6,784 nt of DNA. Origin: CAUZJO01 sp963580245. Lineage in GTDB: Bacteria > Sumerlaeota > Sumerlaeia > MVZB01. Positions 1-6,171 of this stretch are shown here, in pieces. Each line of letters begins with the position of its first letter. The stretch's first letter is position 1. A program made the position numbers and the translations under genes. The notes under the pieces were generated by a model. That model saw only the letters and a list, made by a program, of their open reading frames with translations. It was not told the DNA's origin and made no database searches. The DNA lies in the NCBI GenBank assembly GCA_963580245.1, contig CAUZJO010000187.1, positions 1 through 6,784 on the forward strand, read 5' to 3'.

Positions 1-103
1 TTACTACGTGAATCCTGATGGCGATTTGACCCCCAACGAGACGCCCGTTCGCGCTGGCCTGGCAATCGATGGTTCCAGACTTTTGCTTGATTTCAATCGG
101 TAG
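1..103 (+). CDS. C-terminal end of a phage-tail-like repeat protein (partial)
   Basis: The frame starting at base 2 encodes 33 residues and ends in TAG at 101-103; the 5' part lies outside the window. The visible residues include YYVNPDGDLTPNETPVRAG and end in GSRLLLDFNR. This is the ending I associate with the C-terminal module of phage-tail or beta-propeller-type surface proteins, in which a 'GLTPG..YY' turn leads to a 'G.A....LLLD' final strand. It matches the end of the decayed gene at 4789-5397 in 28 of 33 residues and with about 14 differences in 103 bases, so the two are paralogues. Whether this copy is intact cannot be judged. A structural role at the tip of a secreted fibre is inferred from the module type only. 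Confidence 0.6.
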   Translation, partial: YYVNPDGDLTPNETPVRAGLAIDGSRLLLDFNR

Positions 104-152
104 GGAAGGAATCGGCGGCTAATCCATGACGCCATACCCATTCCGGAAGAAG
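1..152 (+). repeat. Direct repeat, left copy (gene 3' end plus flank)
   Basis: Bases 1-152 align without gaps to 5295-5446 at a constant offset of 5294. The coding part (1-103) is about 86 percent identical by hand count. The 49 bases after the stop codon are about 65 percent identical and end in a shared AAGAAG. Homology therefore runs past the stop codon, so the duplication involved a DNA segment and not only the protein domain. The left edge is the window edge. Confidence 0.8.
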
Positions 153-429
153 TTCGACCCGCGTCAACGGACTGGAGAGCAGCGTCAGTGAACCCCGCTG
201 GCGGTCCGGCCTGTCGCCCTGCCGAGTCCGATGGTCGGGAAACGCTGAATGACGCTAAGGCCGAGAAGTTGGTGGGGCTTCCGTCCCCGAGAAAGGCTGC
301 TCACAGCTCCCAGGATCGATCTTCTCAGGCATAGCCGTGCCCCAACCCTCGCCTCGGCCCGCGTTCGGCGATCCTGGGGCCACAGACACGATTTAGGCCG
401 CGTCCTCCGAGGCCGACCGCCAGGATTGA
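104..429. other. Gene-free stretch, no recognisable feature
   Basis: Its first 49 bases belong to the direct repeat. The rest is G+C-rich, and its open frames give Arg/Pro-rich translations without family resemblance. A 21-codon open frame starts at ATG 126 (MTPYPFRKKFDP...) and corresponds in position to the RKK-encoding stretch in the right repeat copy, but that copy lacks an ATG, so I do not call it a gene. No tRNA or known RNA fold was recognised. Confidence 0.5.
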
Positions 430-471
430 AATAAAAAAATAAAAAAAATATGCGAGAATGGGGGTCCCGCA
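430..471 (-). terminator. Intrinsic terminator of the S74 gene
   Basis: Read on the minus strand, TGCGGGA (471-465) pairs with TCTCGCA (457-451) across a 7-nt loop, giving a 7-bp stem with one G-U pair. It is followed by a long T-rich tract (T8-A-T7-A-T3, 449-430). This is the classic stem plus U-tract arrangement and lies about 45 bases past the stop codon of the minus-strand gene at 517-1128. Confidence 0.75.
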
Positions 472-474
472 ATG

Positions 475-511
475 CCGCCCCCCCCTGCCTTTTCGTACGG
501 AGGGGGGGTGG
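475..511. repeat. G:C-rich inverted repeat (very stable hairpin)
   Basis: A run of eight C (478-485) faces seven G (502-508). With flanking CC and GG and one G-T wobble this gives a stem of about 10 bp around a loop containing CGTACG. It begins 6 bases past the stop codon of the S74 gene and directly precedes the terminator, so it probably assists termination or protects the mRNA 3' end. The G runs (502-508, 510-514) could also adopt a G-quadruplex; this is inference. Confidence 0.65.
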
Positions 512-516
512 GGGTG

Positions 517-1128
517 TCAACGTTCCACCACGTTCGACTTCTTTGCGAGGTCGGCGAAACTGACCGAAGGCTGTTCCTTCGCCTGGGAGGCCCCTTCAAG
601 TGCCGCCAACCGAGCCTCCAGCGCCTCGATTTGCGTGTCCTTCTCCTCAAGCTCGGCCTTCATCACGTCATAAAGCCCCTGGATGGCGACCAGGGCGACA
701 CCTTCGGCGTCGAGCGTGCCGATGTGGCGCTCGCTCGCGCCCAGGCCGAACGTTGCCATGAAGTCCTGCGCCATCGGGCCGATGTGGCTCACGGATTCGG
801 GTTCGCCCTTGTAGCGCCATTGCGTGACCGGCAGGCCCGCGACCTTCTCAAGAATCTCGCGCCGATCGACCTGCTCGAAGTCCTGCTTCGAGTTGCGGTC
901 CGAACCGTTGGTCCAAACGCCGCCGGCGGTCACATGGGCGGCGTTGCCGTTGGTCGCGTCGGTGCCGACCTCGAGCGGGCGGGTCGGATCGGTTGTGTGG
1001 ATACCGACGTTGTCGCGCGGGTTCAGCAGAATGTCGGACGCGTTTGTACCGTTTGTCCGAATCTCGAAGTCGTCGGTGGCGTCCAAGAACCCGGTATCGG
1101 CGCGAATGAGACCGCCATCCTGGAGCAT
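517..1128 (-). CDS. S74-family intramolecular chaperone (tail-spike type), 5'-truncated
   Basis: From the only in-frame ATG this gives 203 residues. Residues 1-70 are fibre-like and contain VGIHTTDPTRPLEV, a variant of the 'VGIGT.nPt.pLeV' segment that normally precedes S74 domains. Residues 71-153 match the S74 domain: the GSDRNSK motif with Ser76 and Lys81 at the expected catalytic positions, WRYK, HIGPMAQDF (115-123) and GVALVAIQGLY (143-153). Residues 155-180 are a charged heptad-like coiled coil (ELEEKDTQIEALEARLAALE). In this family the domain trimerises, helps the upstream beta-stranded fibre fold, then cleaves itself off at the Ser. Here the fibre is nearly absent. The frame stays open and coding-like upstream to 1248 (for example VRLTIEADTDDSGESDQP) until TGA at 1251-1249, so ATG 1128 is probably an internal Met of a longer lost protein. 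Family assignment is strong; present function is doubtful. It is transcribed away from the 1420 gene and followed by a good terminator. Confidence 0.85.
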   Translation of the reverse strand: MLQDGGLIRADTGFLDATDDFEIRTNGTNASDILLNPRDNVGIHTTDPTRPLEVGTDATNGNAAHVTAGGVWTNGSDRNSKQDFEQVDRREILEKVAGLPVTQWRYKGEPESVSHIGPMAQDFMATFGLGASERHIGTLDAEGVALVAIQGLYDVMKAELEEKDTQIEALEARLAALEGASQAKEQPSVSFADLAKKSNVVER

Positions 1129-1291
1129 CGTGAGCCGCGGTTGGTCGCTCTCGCCGCTATCGTCGGTGTCGGCCTCGATCGTCAGCCGGACCGAGCCGGC
1201 CCCGCCCGAAATCAGCGTATCTCCATTTTTTGAATCGAAAAGAGACCATCACCCTGGGAATACCCGGCTGCTCATTCGGCGATCCACCCTA

Positions 1292-1319
1292 TTGATTCAT
1301 AGCCAAGTTGTGCTACCCT
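1292..1319 (+). promoter_or_regulatory. Weak candidate promoter for the 787-residue protein gene
   Basis: TTGATT (1292-1297) is followed after 16 bases by TACCCT (1314-1319), about 100 bases upstream of the start at 1420. The -35 resembles consensus, while the -10 keeps only T, A and the final T. This is a guess from spacing, and planctomycete promoters are poorly defined. Confidence 0.2.
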
Positions 1320-1402
1320 CGCATCCACGCTTTCTCCTTTCTCACGGTAACGTGGCCGGCGTTATCTTCTGACGCGGGCCGCTGTGGAGGAAGCAGCCAT
1401 TC

Positions 1403-1413
1403 GGAGGGAGGGA
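1403..1413 (+). promoter_or_regulatory. Shine-Dalgarno deciding start 1420
   Basis: GGAGGGAGGGA ends 6 bases before ATG 1420. An in-frame GTG at 1384 would extend the protein by 12 residues, but the purine-rich site lies inside that extension and ATG 1420 gives a cleaner signal peptide, so 1420 is preferred. Confidence 0.75.
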
Positions 1414-1419
1414 AGTTCG

Positions 1420-3783
1420 ATGTTGTATTTTCGTCATGTGAATCGTCTTGCGCTGGTTGGCATGGTCATTCTGACGTGGCTGGTTCCGCCGCTGGCGCTG
1501 TCGCAGACGCCGCTGGGCACCGCATTCAGTTACAACGGGCGGCTGCGGCAACTGGGTCAGCCGGCCGATGGGGAATTCGACTTTCAGATCGGGCTGTTTA
1601 ACCATCCGACGGACACCAACGCCCAGGTCGGATCGATTGTCATGGTGGAGGACGCGCAGGTCACCGAGGGCTTGGTTGTGCTGGAGCTTGATTTCGGCGT
1701 GGCGTTCGACCGGAACACACGCTGGCTGGAGCTGGCCGTTCGGCCGGGCGCCGAGACGGGGGACTTCACCTCTCTGATGCCCCGCCAGCGCATCGACGCG
1801 GTCCCCCAGTCACAATTCTCGCTGACGACGGCCGGGTTCGATTTCCCGATCGATGAAACGGTCAATATGGACGGTGCCCCTTTCCAGATCACCAACGACA
1901 ATACCGGCGGGATCGCGATCTCCGGCGTGGCCAGCGCCTCGCCCGGCAACACGATAGGCGTGCTTGGCCTTACGAAAAGCAACAACGGCGGGTTTGGGGT
2001 CAGAGGCTTCGCCGATACGACCAGTGGCGAGTCGATCGGCGTCCATGGCGTCTCGCTAAGCCCCGAAGGGGTCGGCGTGCTAGGCGCCAACAGCGCAACC
2101 AGCGGCGATGCCGTCGGGATCCAGGGTTCTACATCCAGCCCGTCGGGGACCGCGATCAGCGGCACCGCCCATGCCATGACCGGCGTTAACTTCGGCATGG
2201 TCGGCGAGACGAATAGCCCCGACGGGGTTGGCGTGAAGGGCGAGAACAGCATCGCCAGTCCCACCGGCTCATCGATCGGGGTTTTGGGTGAGAGCATGGA
2301 CGGGGTCGGCGTGCAGGGCCTTGGCGGGGTGTTCGGGATCGAAGGCCTGACAACCGATCCTACGGGCACGGCGATTTTCGGGTTCGGCGGCGCCACGGGC
2401 GTCAACGGCGTGGGTGACGCGACCGGTGTCGTGGGCAACGCCAACAACATGGATGGGATCGGCGTCCAGGGCACCGCCCATGCCATGACCGGCGTTAACT
2501 TCGGCATGGTCGGCGAGACGAATAGCCCCGACGGGGTTGGCGTGAAGGGCGAGAACAGCATCGCCAGTCCCACCGGCTCATCGATCGGGGTTTTGGGTGA
2601 GAGCATGGACGGGGTCGGCGTGCGGGGCCTTGGCGGGGTGTTCGGGGTCGAAGGCCAGACAACCGATCCTGCGGGCACGGCGATTTTCGGGTTCGGCGGC
2701 GCCACGGGCGTCAACGGCGTGGGTGACGCGACCGGTGTCGGGGGATTCGCCGCGAGCCCCGACGGGGCCGGCGTCTACGGCCAGAACGATGCCACGAGCG
2801 GCCAGGCCGTCGGTGTCAAGGGATTGTCGACCGCTCCCCTCGGTGGAGGCGTATTCGGCGAAAATACTTCGGCGACCGGTTTCACCGTCGGTACTGTGGG
2901 TCGAGTTGATAGCGTGGACGGTTCAGGCGTTTTCGGCAGGGCGACCTCTCTGACCGGGGTGACCACAGGGGTGCGTGGTCGAGTTGATAGCCCCGAAGGG
3001 CTCGCCGTCTTTGGCAACTCCCGCGCGACGAGCGGCACCAACGCCACGGGTGTGTGGGGAGAGACTACCAGCCCCGCTGGGGCCGGCGTGGTCGGCCTCG
3101 GCGTCGACGCTACGGGAGTGAACTTTGGCGTCTGGGGCGAGACGAAAAGCCCCAACGGCTTCGCCGGCCAGTTCATCGGCAACGTGAACATCACCGGCAC
3201 GCTCACCAAGGGCGTGGACATGTTCAAGATCGACCATCCCCTGGACCCCGCCAACAAGTACCTCTTCCACTCGGTGGTGGAAAGCTCAGACATGAAGAAC
3301 GTCTACGACGGTGTCGCGACGCTGGACCTCAATGGCAAAGCGACCATCGAGCTGCCCGATTGGTTCGAGGCGCTCAACGAGGAATTTCGCTACCAGCTCA
3401 CGCCGATCGGCGGCCAGGCGCCGGGGCTCTACATCGCCCAGGAAGTCGCGGACAACCGTTTCGGCGTCGCCGGCGGGACCGCTGGGCTGAGGGTTTCGTG
3501 GCAGGTCACCGGTATCCGTCACGATCTCTACGCCGAGAGCAACCCGTTGGTTGTCGAGCAGGCCAAACCCGACGTGGAAGTCGGAACGTTCATTTATCCC
3601 GAACTCCACGGTCAGCCCAAGACGGCCTCACTGGCGTTCAAACGGCGCGGAGGGTCCACCGCATCCGGCGCCCGCCGTTCGCGAGTCAAGGCATCGGCGT
3701 TTGACGGCCCGGCGGAATCGGGTGCGGCTCCGGCTGCGCTTCAGGCGTTCACGGTGCCTGATCGTCGCAAGTTTCGCCGCTGA
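1420..3783 (+). CDS. Secreted Gly-Val repeat surface protein, 787 aa
   Basis: Residues 1-28 form a signal peptide (basic start, hydrophobic LALVGMVILTWLV core, likely cut ALS|Q). Residues 30-135 (GTAFSYNGRL... to the PRQRIDAVPQSQFS segment) resemble the N-terminal beta-sandwich module common in secreted planctomycete and other environmental proteins. About 150-580 is a long repeat tract of units such as GVGVxGxxxSxxGxxxGVxG, rich in Gly, Val, Ser and Thr, probably forming a beta-helical or fibrous stalk. Residues 248-338 and 351-441 are a near-identical duplication. From about 581 (FAGQFIGNVNITGTLTKG) to 760 lies a C-terminal domain with FKIDHPLDPANKYL and ELPDWFEALN motifs, which I recall as a recurrent ending of secreted proteins in these bacteria. 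The final 30 residues are Arg/Ala-rich. No catalytic motif is visible, so an adhesive or structural cell-surface role is inferred. Unlike many relatives it carries no S74 domain; one is encoded on the opposite strand next door. Its last 156 bp overlap the antisense reading frame at 3628-4488. Confidence 0.85.
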   Translation: MLYFRHVNRLALVGMVILTWLVPPLALSQTPLGTAFSYNGRLRQLGQPADGEFDFQIGLFNHPTDTNAQVGSIVMVEDAQVTEGLVVLELDFGVAFDRNTRWLELAVRPGAETGDFTSLMPRQRIDAVPQSQFSLTTAGFDFPIDETVNMDGAPFQITNDNTGGIAISGVASASPGNTIGVLGLTKSNNGGFGVRGFADTTSGESIGVHGVSLSPEGVGVLGANSATSGDAVGIQGSTSSPSGTAISGTAHAMTGVNFGMVGETNSPDGVGVKGENSIASPTGSSIGVLGESMDGVGVQGLGGVFGIEGLTTDPTGTAIFGFGGATGVNGVGDATGVVGNANNMDGIGVQGTAHAMTGVNFGMVGETNSPDGVGVKGENSIASPTGSSIGVLGESMDGVGVRGLGGVFGVEGQTTDPAGTAIFGFGGATGVNGVGDATGVGGFAASPDGAGVYGQNDATSGQAVGVKGLSTAPLGGGVFGENTSATGFTVGTVGRVDSVDGSGVFGRATSLTGVTTGVRGRVDSPEGLAVFGNSRATSGTNATGVWGETTSPAGAGVVGLGVDATGVNFGVWGETKSPNGFAGQFIGNVNITGTLTKGVDMFKIDHPLDPANKYLFHSVVESSDMKNVYDGVATLDLNGKATIELPDWFEALNEEFRYQLTPIGGQAPGLYIAQEVADNRFGVAGGTAGLRVSWQVTGIRHDLYAESNPLVVEQAKPDVEVGTFIYPELHGQPKTASLAFKRRGGSTASGARRSRVKASAFDGPAESGAAPAALQAFTVPDRRKFRR
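2161..2740 (+). repeat. 271-bp internal duplication (309-bp period)
   Basis: Bases 2161-2431 recur at 2470-2740 with only four substitutions (2315/2624, 2338/2647, 2348/2657, 2362/2671). All four change an amino acid: Gln-Arg, Ile-Val, Leu-Gln and Thr-Ala. The period is exactly 103 codons, so the frame is kept. The 38 bases between the copies (2432-2469) encode a shorter unit ending in MDGIGVQ. A recent tandem duplication within the repeat stalk is the simplest explanation. Confidence 0.95.
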
Positions 3784-4488
3784 GGCAAACTGGCCACCAA
3801 CCTGCACATTGCGAGGCAAATCAAAGACCGACGCTTCCGCATTGCCAGCGGCGCGCTGGGCCAACGCGTTTGTGGGGGTGGTGGTGTCGTTGCCTGCCCC
3901 GCTATTCTGAACACGCGGCACTCGCCGCCAGGCGGGGACATTCTTGTATTCCTTTTCATCCTCTTCGCTTGCGATAATTGTTTCTTCCGCGACCAGGTTC
4001 TTGTGTTTAAGTGCATCGATGGCCCCTAGGACTTGTTCCTCTTTGTAGCGCCAACCGGTTACTACAAATAGGTCCTCTTGTCCCCGAATCTCGAATCGCC
4101 GCATCAGATCGTCGAGTGTTTCGGGGAAGCTTTCTTTAAGTCCGGCGTAACTTTCGTACTCGATTTCGTTCAAATTGGCAAGCCGTGGGTCGAGGTGGGG
4201 AACATCAAAGTTATACTCTTCATCGCAAAACGGAAAATGGACGTTTAGAGAATGCGCACCGTTTTTAAATCCGAGGGATAAGTGGACCCCAGAGAGTTTC
4301 CTTTCGGCAAACAGCCAAAACAAGACTGTTCCCCGATAGCCCATAGGAGTCCCGATTGGAACATGCGCGGTAAGGCAATCGCCATCTTCATTGAAATCGA
4401 TGCCCCTTTTTACGGATTCTTCGTAGAGTACCCGTCGAATTGCTTTGTTTTTGTGACCCTTCACGTCCGCAACGCGGACGGGATACAA
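3628..4488 (-). CDS. Uncharacterised protein, probably an N-terminally frameshifted fragment
   Basis: Open for 286 codons from TTG 4488; no ATG lies near the start. I do not recognise the family. Residues 1-180 look like a folded cytoplasmic alpha/beta protein with balanced composition (GTVLFWLFAERKLSGVHLSL; HFPFCDEEYNFDVPHLDPR; EDLFVVTGWRYKEEQ), with no signal peptide or membrane segment. Residues 170-215 are acidic then Thr/Ala-rich and look like a linker. The last 50 residues, read antisense to the 1420-3783 gene, are Arg-rich and low in information, so the genuine C-terminus was probably lost and the frame runs on by chance. The TTG start has no convincing upstream spacing. Upstream, a coding-like segment in another frame joins it if a single base at 4489 is removed. 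Third-position G+C looks lower than in the neighbours, which suggests separate ancestry. It could be an intact short gene, but I favour a truncated, frameshifted relic. Confidence 0.55.
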   Translation of the reverse strand: MYPVRVADVKGHKNKAIRRVLYEESVKRGIDFNEDGDCLTAHVPIGTPMGYRGTVLFWLFAERKLSGVHLSLGFKNGAHSLNVHFPFCDEEYNFDVPHLDPRLANLNEIEYESYAGLKESFPETLDDLMRRFEIRGQEDLFVVTGWRYKEEQVLGAIDALKHKNLVAEETIIASEEDEKEYKNVPAWRRVPRVQNSGAGNDTTTPTNALAQRAAGNAEASVFDLPRNVQVGGQFASAAKLATIRHRERLKRSRSRTRFRRAVKRRCLDSRTAGAGCGGPSAPFERQ

Positions 4489-4489
4489 T

Positions 4490-4723
4490 CTCCCAGAGAT
4501 GTCCAGTAACCGTTGTTCGTCCTTCTAGTTCGCTTCTCATACATGACCCACCATTCTGTTTTTTCCTGACGGTCGCCGGATTACACGTAACCCCACCTTC
4601 TGAATCCTGGATGCCAAACAGGCCGATTACATGAACACCGGGTCGATGTTCGGTAATGAGCAGCTGCGCAATCCTCGTGCCTTCTTCAAAGTCCGACGGG
4701 TGTTCAAGAGACTGTCTCAGGCC
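4490..4723 (-). pseudogene. Probable displaced N-terminal part of the 3628-4488 gene
   Basis: The minus-strand frame with codons ending at 4490 is open from 4723 down to TGA at 4390-4388, following TAG at 4726-4724. Its 78 codons before 4489 read like a real protein, with segments DFEEGTRIAQLLITEHRPGV, HVIGLFGIQDSEGG and ELEGRTTVTGHLWE. Downstream of 4489 the frame turns to low-quality Arg/Ser-rich sequence, exactly where the 3628-4488 frame becomes coding-like. Dropping the T at 4489 (A on the minus strand) gives the continuous text GHLWE-LYPVRVADVKGHK. There is no ATG before the tail end of this segment. The opposite strand over 4631-4918 is also open, in the same codon register, so strand assignment here is not certain. 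Confidence 0.4.
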
Positions 4724-4788
4724 CTAGCAATCCTCAAGAATGTCAAACAACAACGAGCCCCTCTGTTCCGCGATTGTCGGATAAATAA

Positions 4789-5397
4789 TTTGTCATTGCC
4801 TTTGCGGATGGCGGGAGTGGCCTCGATCATGGAACAGTCGTCGCTGGGGAAGTCACGATCGAGGATTCCGCGATCACGTTTTGGCAAAAGGAAGTTTTCC
4901 ATACATCCGGTATTTTAAATCAGTTAAACTTTCTTTCTACCTCTCCCCTGGGTGTGGACAGATTTGTCATGTCATTTGTGAACAACTGAAAGTCCCATTA
5001 TGGAACAGCTGTTACTTTCAACGTATCCGATCTATCGATCAGCCAGGATACGAGATCACTGATCGCACCACTCTTGAAAAAAGGGGTATTTCCATTGTCC
5101 TCCCGTGAGTATGGCGTCATGTATGTCAGGGGCGGTCATGAATCCGGCCATCTGATCCTTGCGAACGGCGAATCCACAAGCGACATCGGACAATCGCTCG
5201 GAATAGCCGCTGCGTCGGGGATGGCCGGTGAGACCGTGCCAATCATATTGCAAGGAATCTCCGACGATCAAAGCGGTCTGACGCCTGGCCAGATTTACTA
5301 CGCGAGTCCCGACGGCGACTTGATCCCCAACGAAACGCCTGTCCGCGCTGGTCTGGCAATCGATGGTTCCAGGCTCTTGCTTGATGTCAGTCGGTAG
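4789..5397 (+). pseudogene. Decayed phage-tail-like repeat protein
   Basis: One plus-strand frame reads coherently for about 200 codons but is broken by TGA at 4987-4989 and preceded by TAA at 4786-4788. It contains about three propeller-like units: FVIAFADGGSGLDHGTVV, RFVMSFVNN-stop-KSHYGTAV, and YGVMYVRGGHESGHLILANG. A C-terminal module follows (SDIGQSLGIAAASG, LQGISDDQSGLTPGQIYYA, ending GSRLLLDVSR) of the type found at the end of phage-tail and marine phage repeat proteins. Before the TAA the same frame gives TSPSVPRLSDK, which resembles the STSPLGVD preceding the second unit, so the relic may start near 4726. The longest stop-free part is 4990-5397, with only CTG 5059 or TTG 5074 as in-frame starts and no ribosome site, so a functional short gene is less likely. 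It is paralogous to the gene ending at 103. A surface or fibre role of the ancestor is inferred. Confidence 0.65.
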
Positions 5398-5446
5398 GCA
5401 AGAAGTCGGCCACTAGTCGATTATCGCTATTCCATCCCGTAAGAAG
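5295..5446 (+). repeat. Direct repeat, right copy
   Basis: This is the ungapped counterpart of bases 1-152. It covers the last 33 codons of the decayed tail-like gene, its stop codon and 49 bases of 3' flank. Coding differences are mostly third-position changes, and the copies differ at 5 of 33 residues, which suggests divergence under protein-level constraint before this copy decayed. Confidence 0.8.
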
Positions 5447-5741
5447 ATCCAATCCGAAGTCCACCCCCGGTTGGGTAGACTAGTCCGCCTTCCGTCTCAC
5501 CTGTAAAGACCCAACCTGAGTCGGATGATTTGAAATGTTTGAAAGAAGGTCGTCACGTTCACGTAGAGAGGTTGGTATCCCCAAGGTCACACCTAATACC
5601 GATATTCGCTAAATGTTATTCATCCCTTTCCCGTCGTTTGTCTATCTAGCTGTTGAGGTCATTGGCGCAAAGAGGAGCGACCATAGGAATCGAATTGTTG
5701 TGCAATTCATAACTCGGACTCTATGTCATTGACTTCTGTAG
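5398..5741. other. Gene-free stretch, probably eroded sequence
   Basis: After the 49-base repeat flank there is no coding-like frame, ribosome site or known RNA. G+C appears lower than in the intact genes. It ends at the truncated transposase. The only structure seen is the small inverted repeat at 5692-5708. Confidence 0.5.
5692..5708. repeat. Short inverted repeat GAATTG-N5-CAATTC
   Basis: GAATTG (5692-5697) and CAATTC (5703-5708) are perfect inverted copies around a 5-base centre, TTGTG. This is operator-like in shape, but no regulator gene or downstream intact gene is close, so it may be chance in eroded DNA. Confidence 0.3.
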
Positions 5742-6060
5742 GTAGGCCCACGGGCGCGACTGTGGCGCCGGATGAAACGACGAGCCGCGATCGAACCGGG
5801 CATCGGACATCTCAAACAAGAACACCGCATGGATCGCTGTCGGCTGTGGGGCGCCGAGGGCGACGCCTTCAATGCAATCTCAAGCGCGGCGGGGATGAAT
5901 TTCTGTAAACTGCTGGCCCACGCGGCGGTTTTTTATTGTTTATTTTTGCGCCTGGCGCAAATCACGAGTCGAAAACGGATGCCTTTGGTTCACCCGGGCT
6001 CATCTCTGATCGGCTGGGCTGCTTGAGCAGGGCTTTTTCAGGATCGACTATCCAGCTTAA
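5742..6060 (+). pseudogene. IS5-type transposase, C-terminal remnant
   Basis: The frame is open from 5742 (after TAG 5739-5741) to TGA 6024-6026; an internal ATG lies at 5772. It encodes RLWRRMKRRAAIEP, IGHLKQEHRMDR, GDAFNAI and AAGMNFCKLL, the C-terminal catalytic block of IS5-family DDE transposases. The Glu of AAIEP is the family's third catalytic acid. Members usually exceed 300 residues; only about 90 remain and both catalytic Asp residues are gone, so it cannot be active. After about 5965 the frame loses family character, while another frame (6010-6060) encodes LLEQGFFRIDYPA then TAA, a typical ending for this transposase group. A second lesion, a frameshift between about 5965 and 6010, is therefore likely. 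Confidence 0.8.
5742..6060 (+). mobile_element. Truncated insertion sequence remnant, IS5-like
   Basis: Only the transposase 3' end survives. The left part, including its inverted repeat, is absent: the sequence before 5742 does not read as transposase and contains no inverted copy of the bases around 6031-6055. The right boundary cannot be fixed without the partner repeat; it should lie at or shortly after 6060. Confidence 0.6.
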
Positions 6061-6171
6061 AGCCCGATTTCTCTGGCCACGGATGGTCTACAGATATATT
6101 GAAGCACTCTCTGATCACAAGGTCGGGCCGGCCCCCTAATAACAGCCGTCATAAACCGGTTCGAAAATATC

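Noticed and set aside
126..191. Small open frame MTPYPFRKKF... after the left repeat
   Set aside because: Only a short RKK match exists in the right repeat copy, which has no start codon there, and no ribosome site is visible.
472..1233. 253-codon plus-strand open frame
   Set aside because: It is the antisense shadow of the S74 gene, whose motifs are unmistakable on the minus strand, and its own translation shows no family resemblance.
1584..2714. 376-codon minus-strand open frame rich in Pro/Thr
   Set aside because: It is the antisense of the Gly-Val repeats; its periodicity simply mirrors the repeat stalk of the plus-strand gene.
2161..2740. Adenine-biased differences suggesting a diversity-generating retroelement
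   Set aside because: Three of four differences are A/G, but the fourth is T/A with A in the other copy, no single copy works as the adenine template, both copies lie in one gene, and no reverse transcriptase is present.
4631..4918. 95-codon plus-strand open frame
   Set aside because: Its first half is antisense in codon register with the probable minus-strand N-terminal segment, and its second half is out of frame with the coherent tail-like pseudogene. The translation is Arg/Ser-rich. A faint match of FFKVRRVF to a propeller unit (TFWQKEVF) was seen but is too weak to call.
4987..4989. TGA as a selenocysteine codon or alternative code
   Set aside because: The ancestor is a fibre-like repeat protein with no redox role, a TAA also interrupts the same frame, and no SECIS-like hairpin was recognised downstream.
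6125..6134. Perfect palindrome GGGCCGGCCC as a terminator of the transposase remnant
   Set aside because: No T-tract follows and a 10-bp G:C palindrome in G+C-rich DNA is not sufficient evidence.
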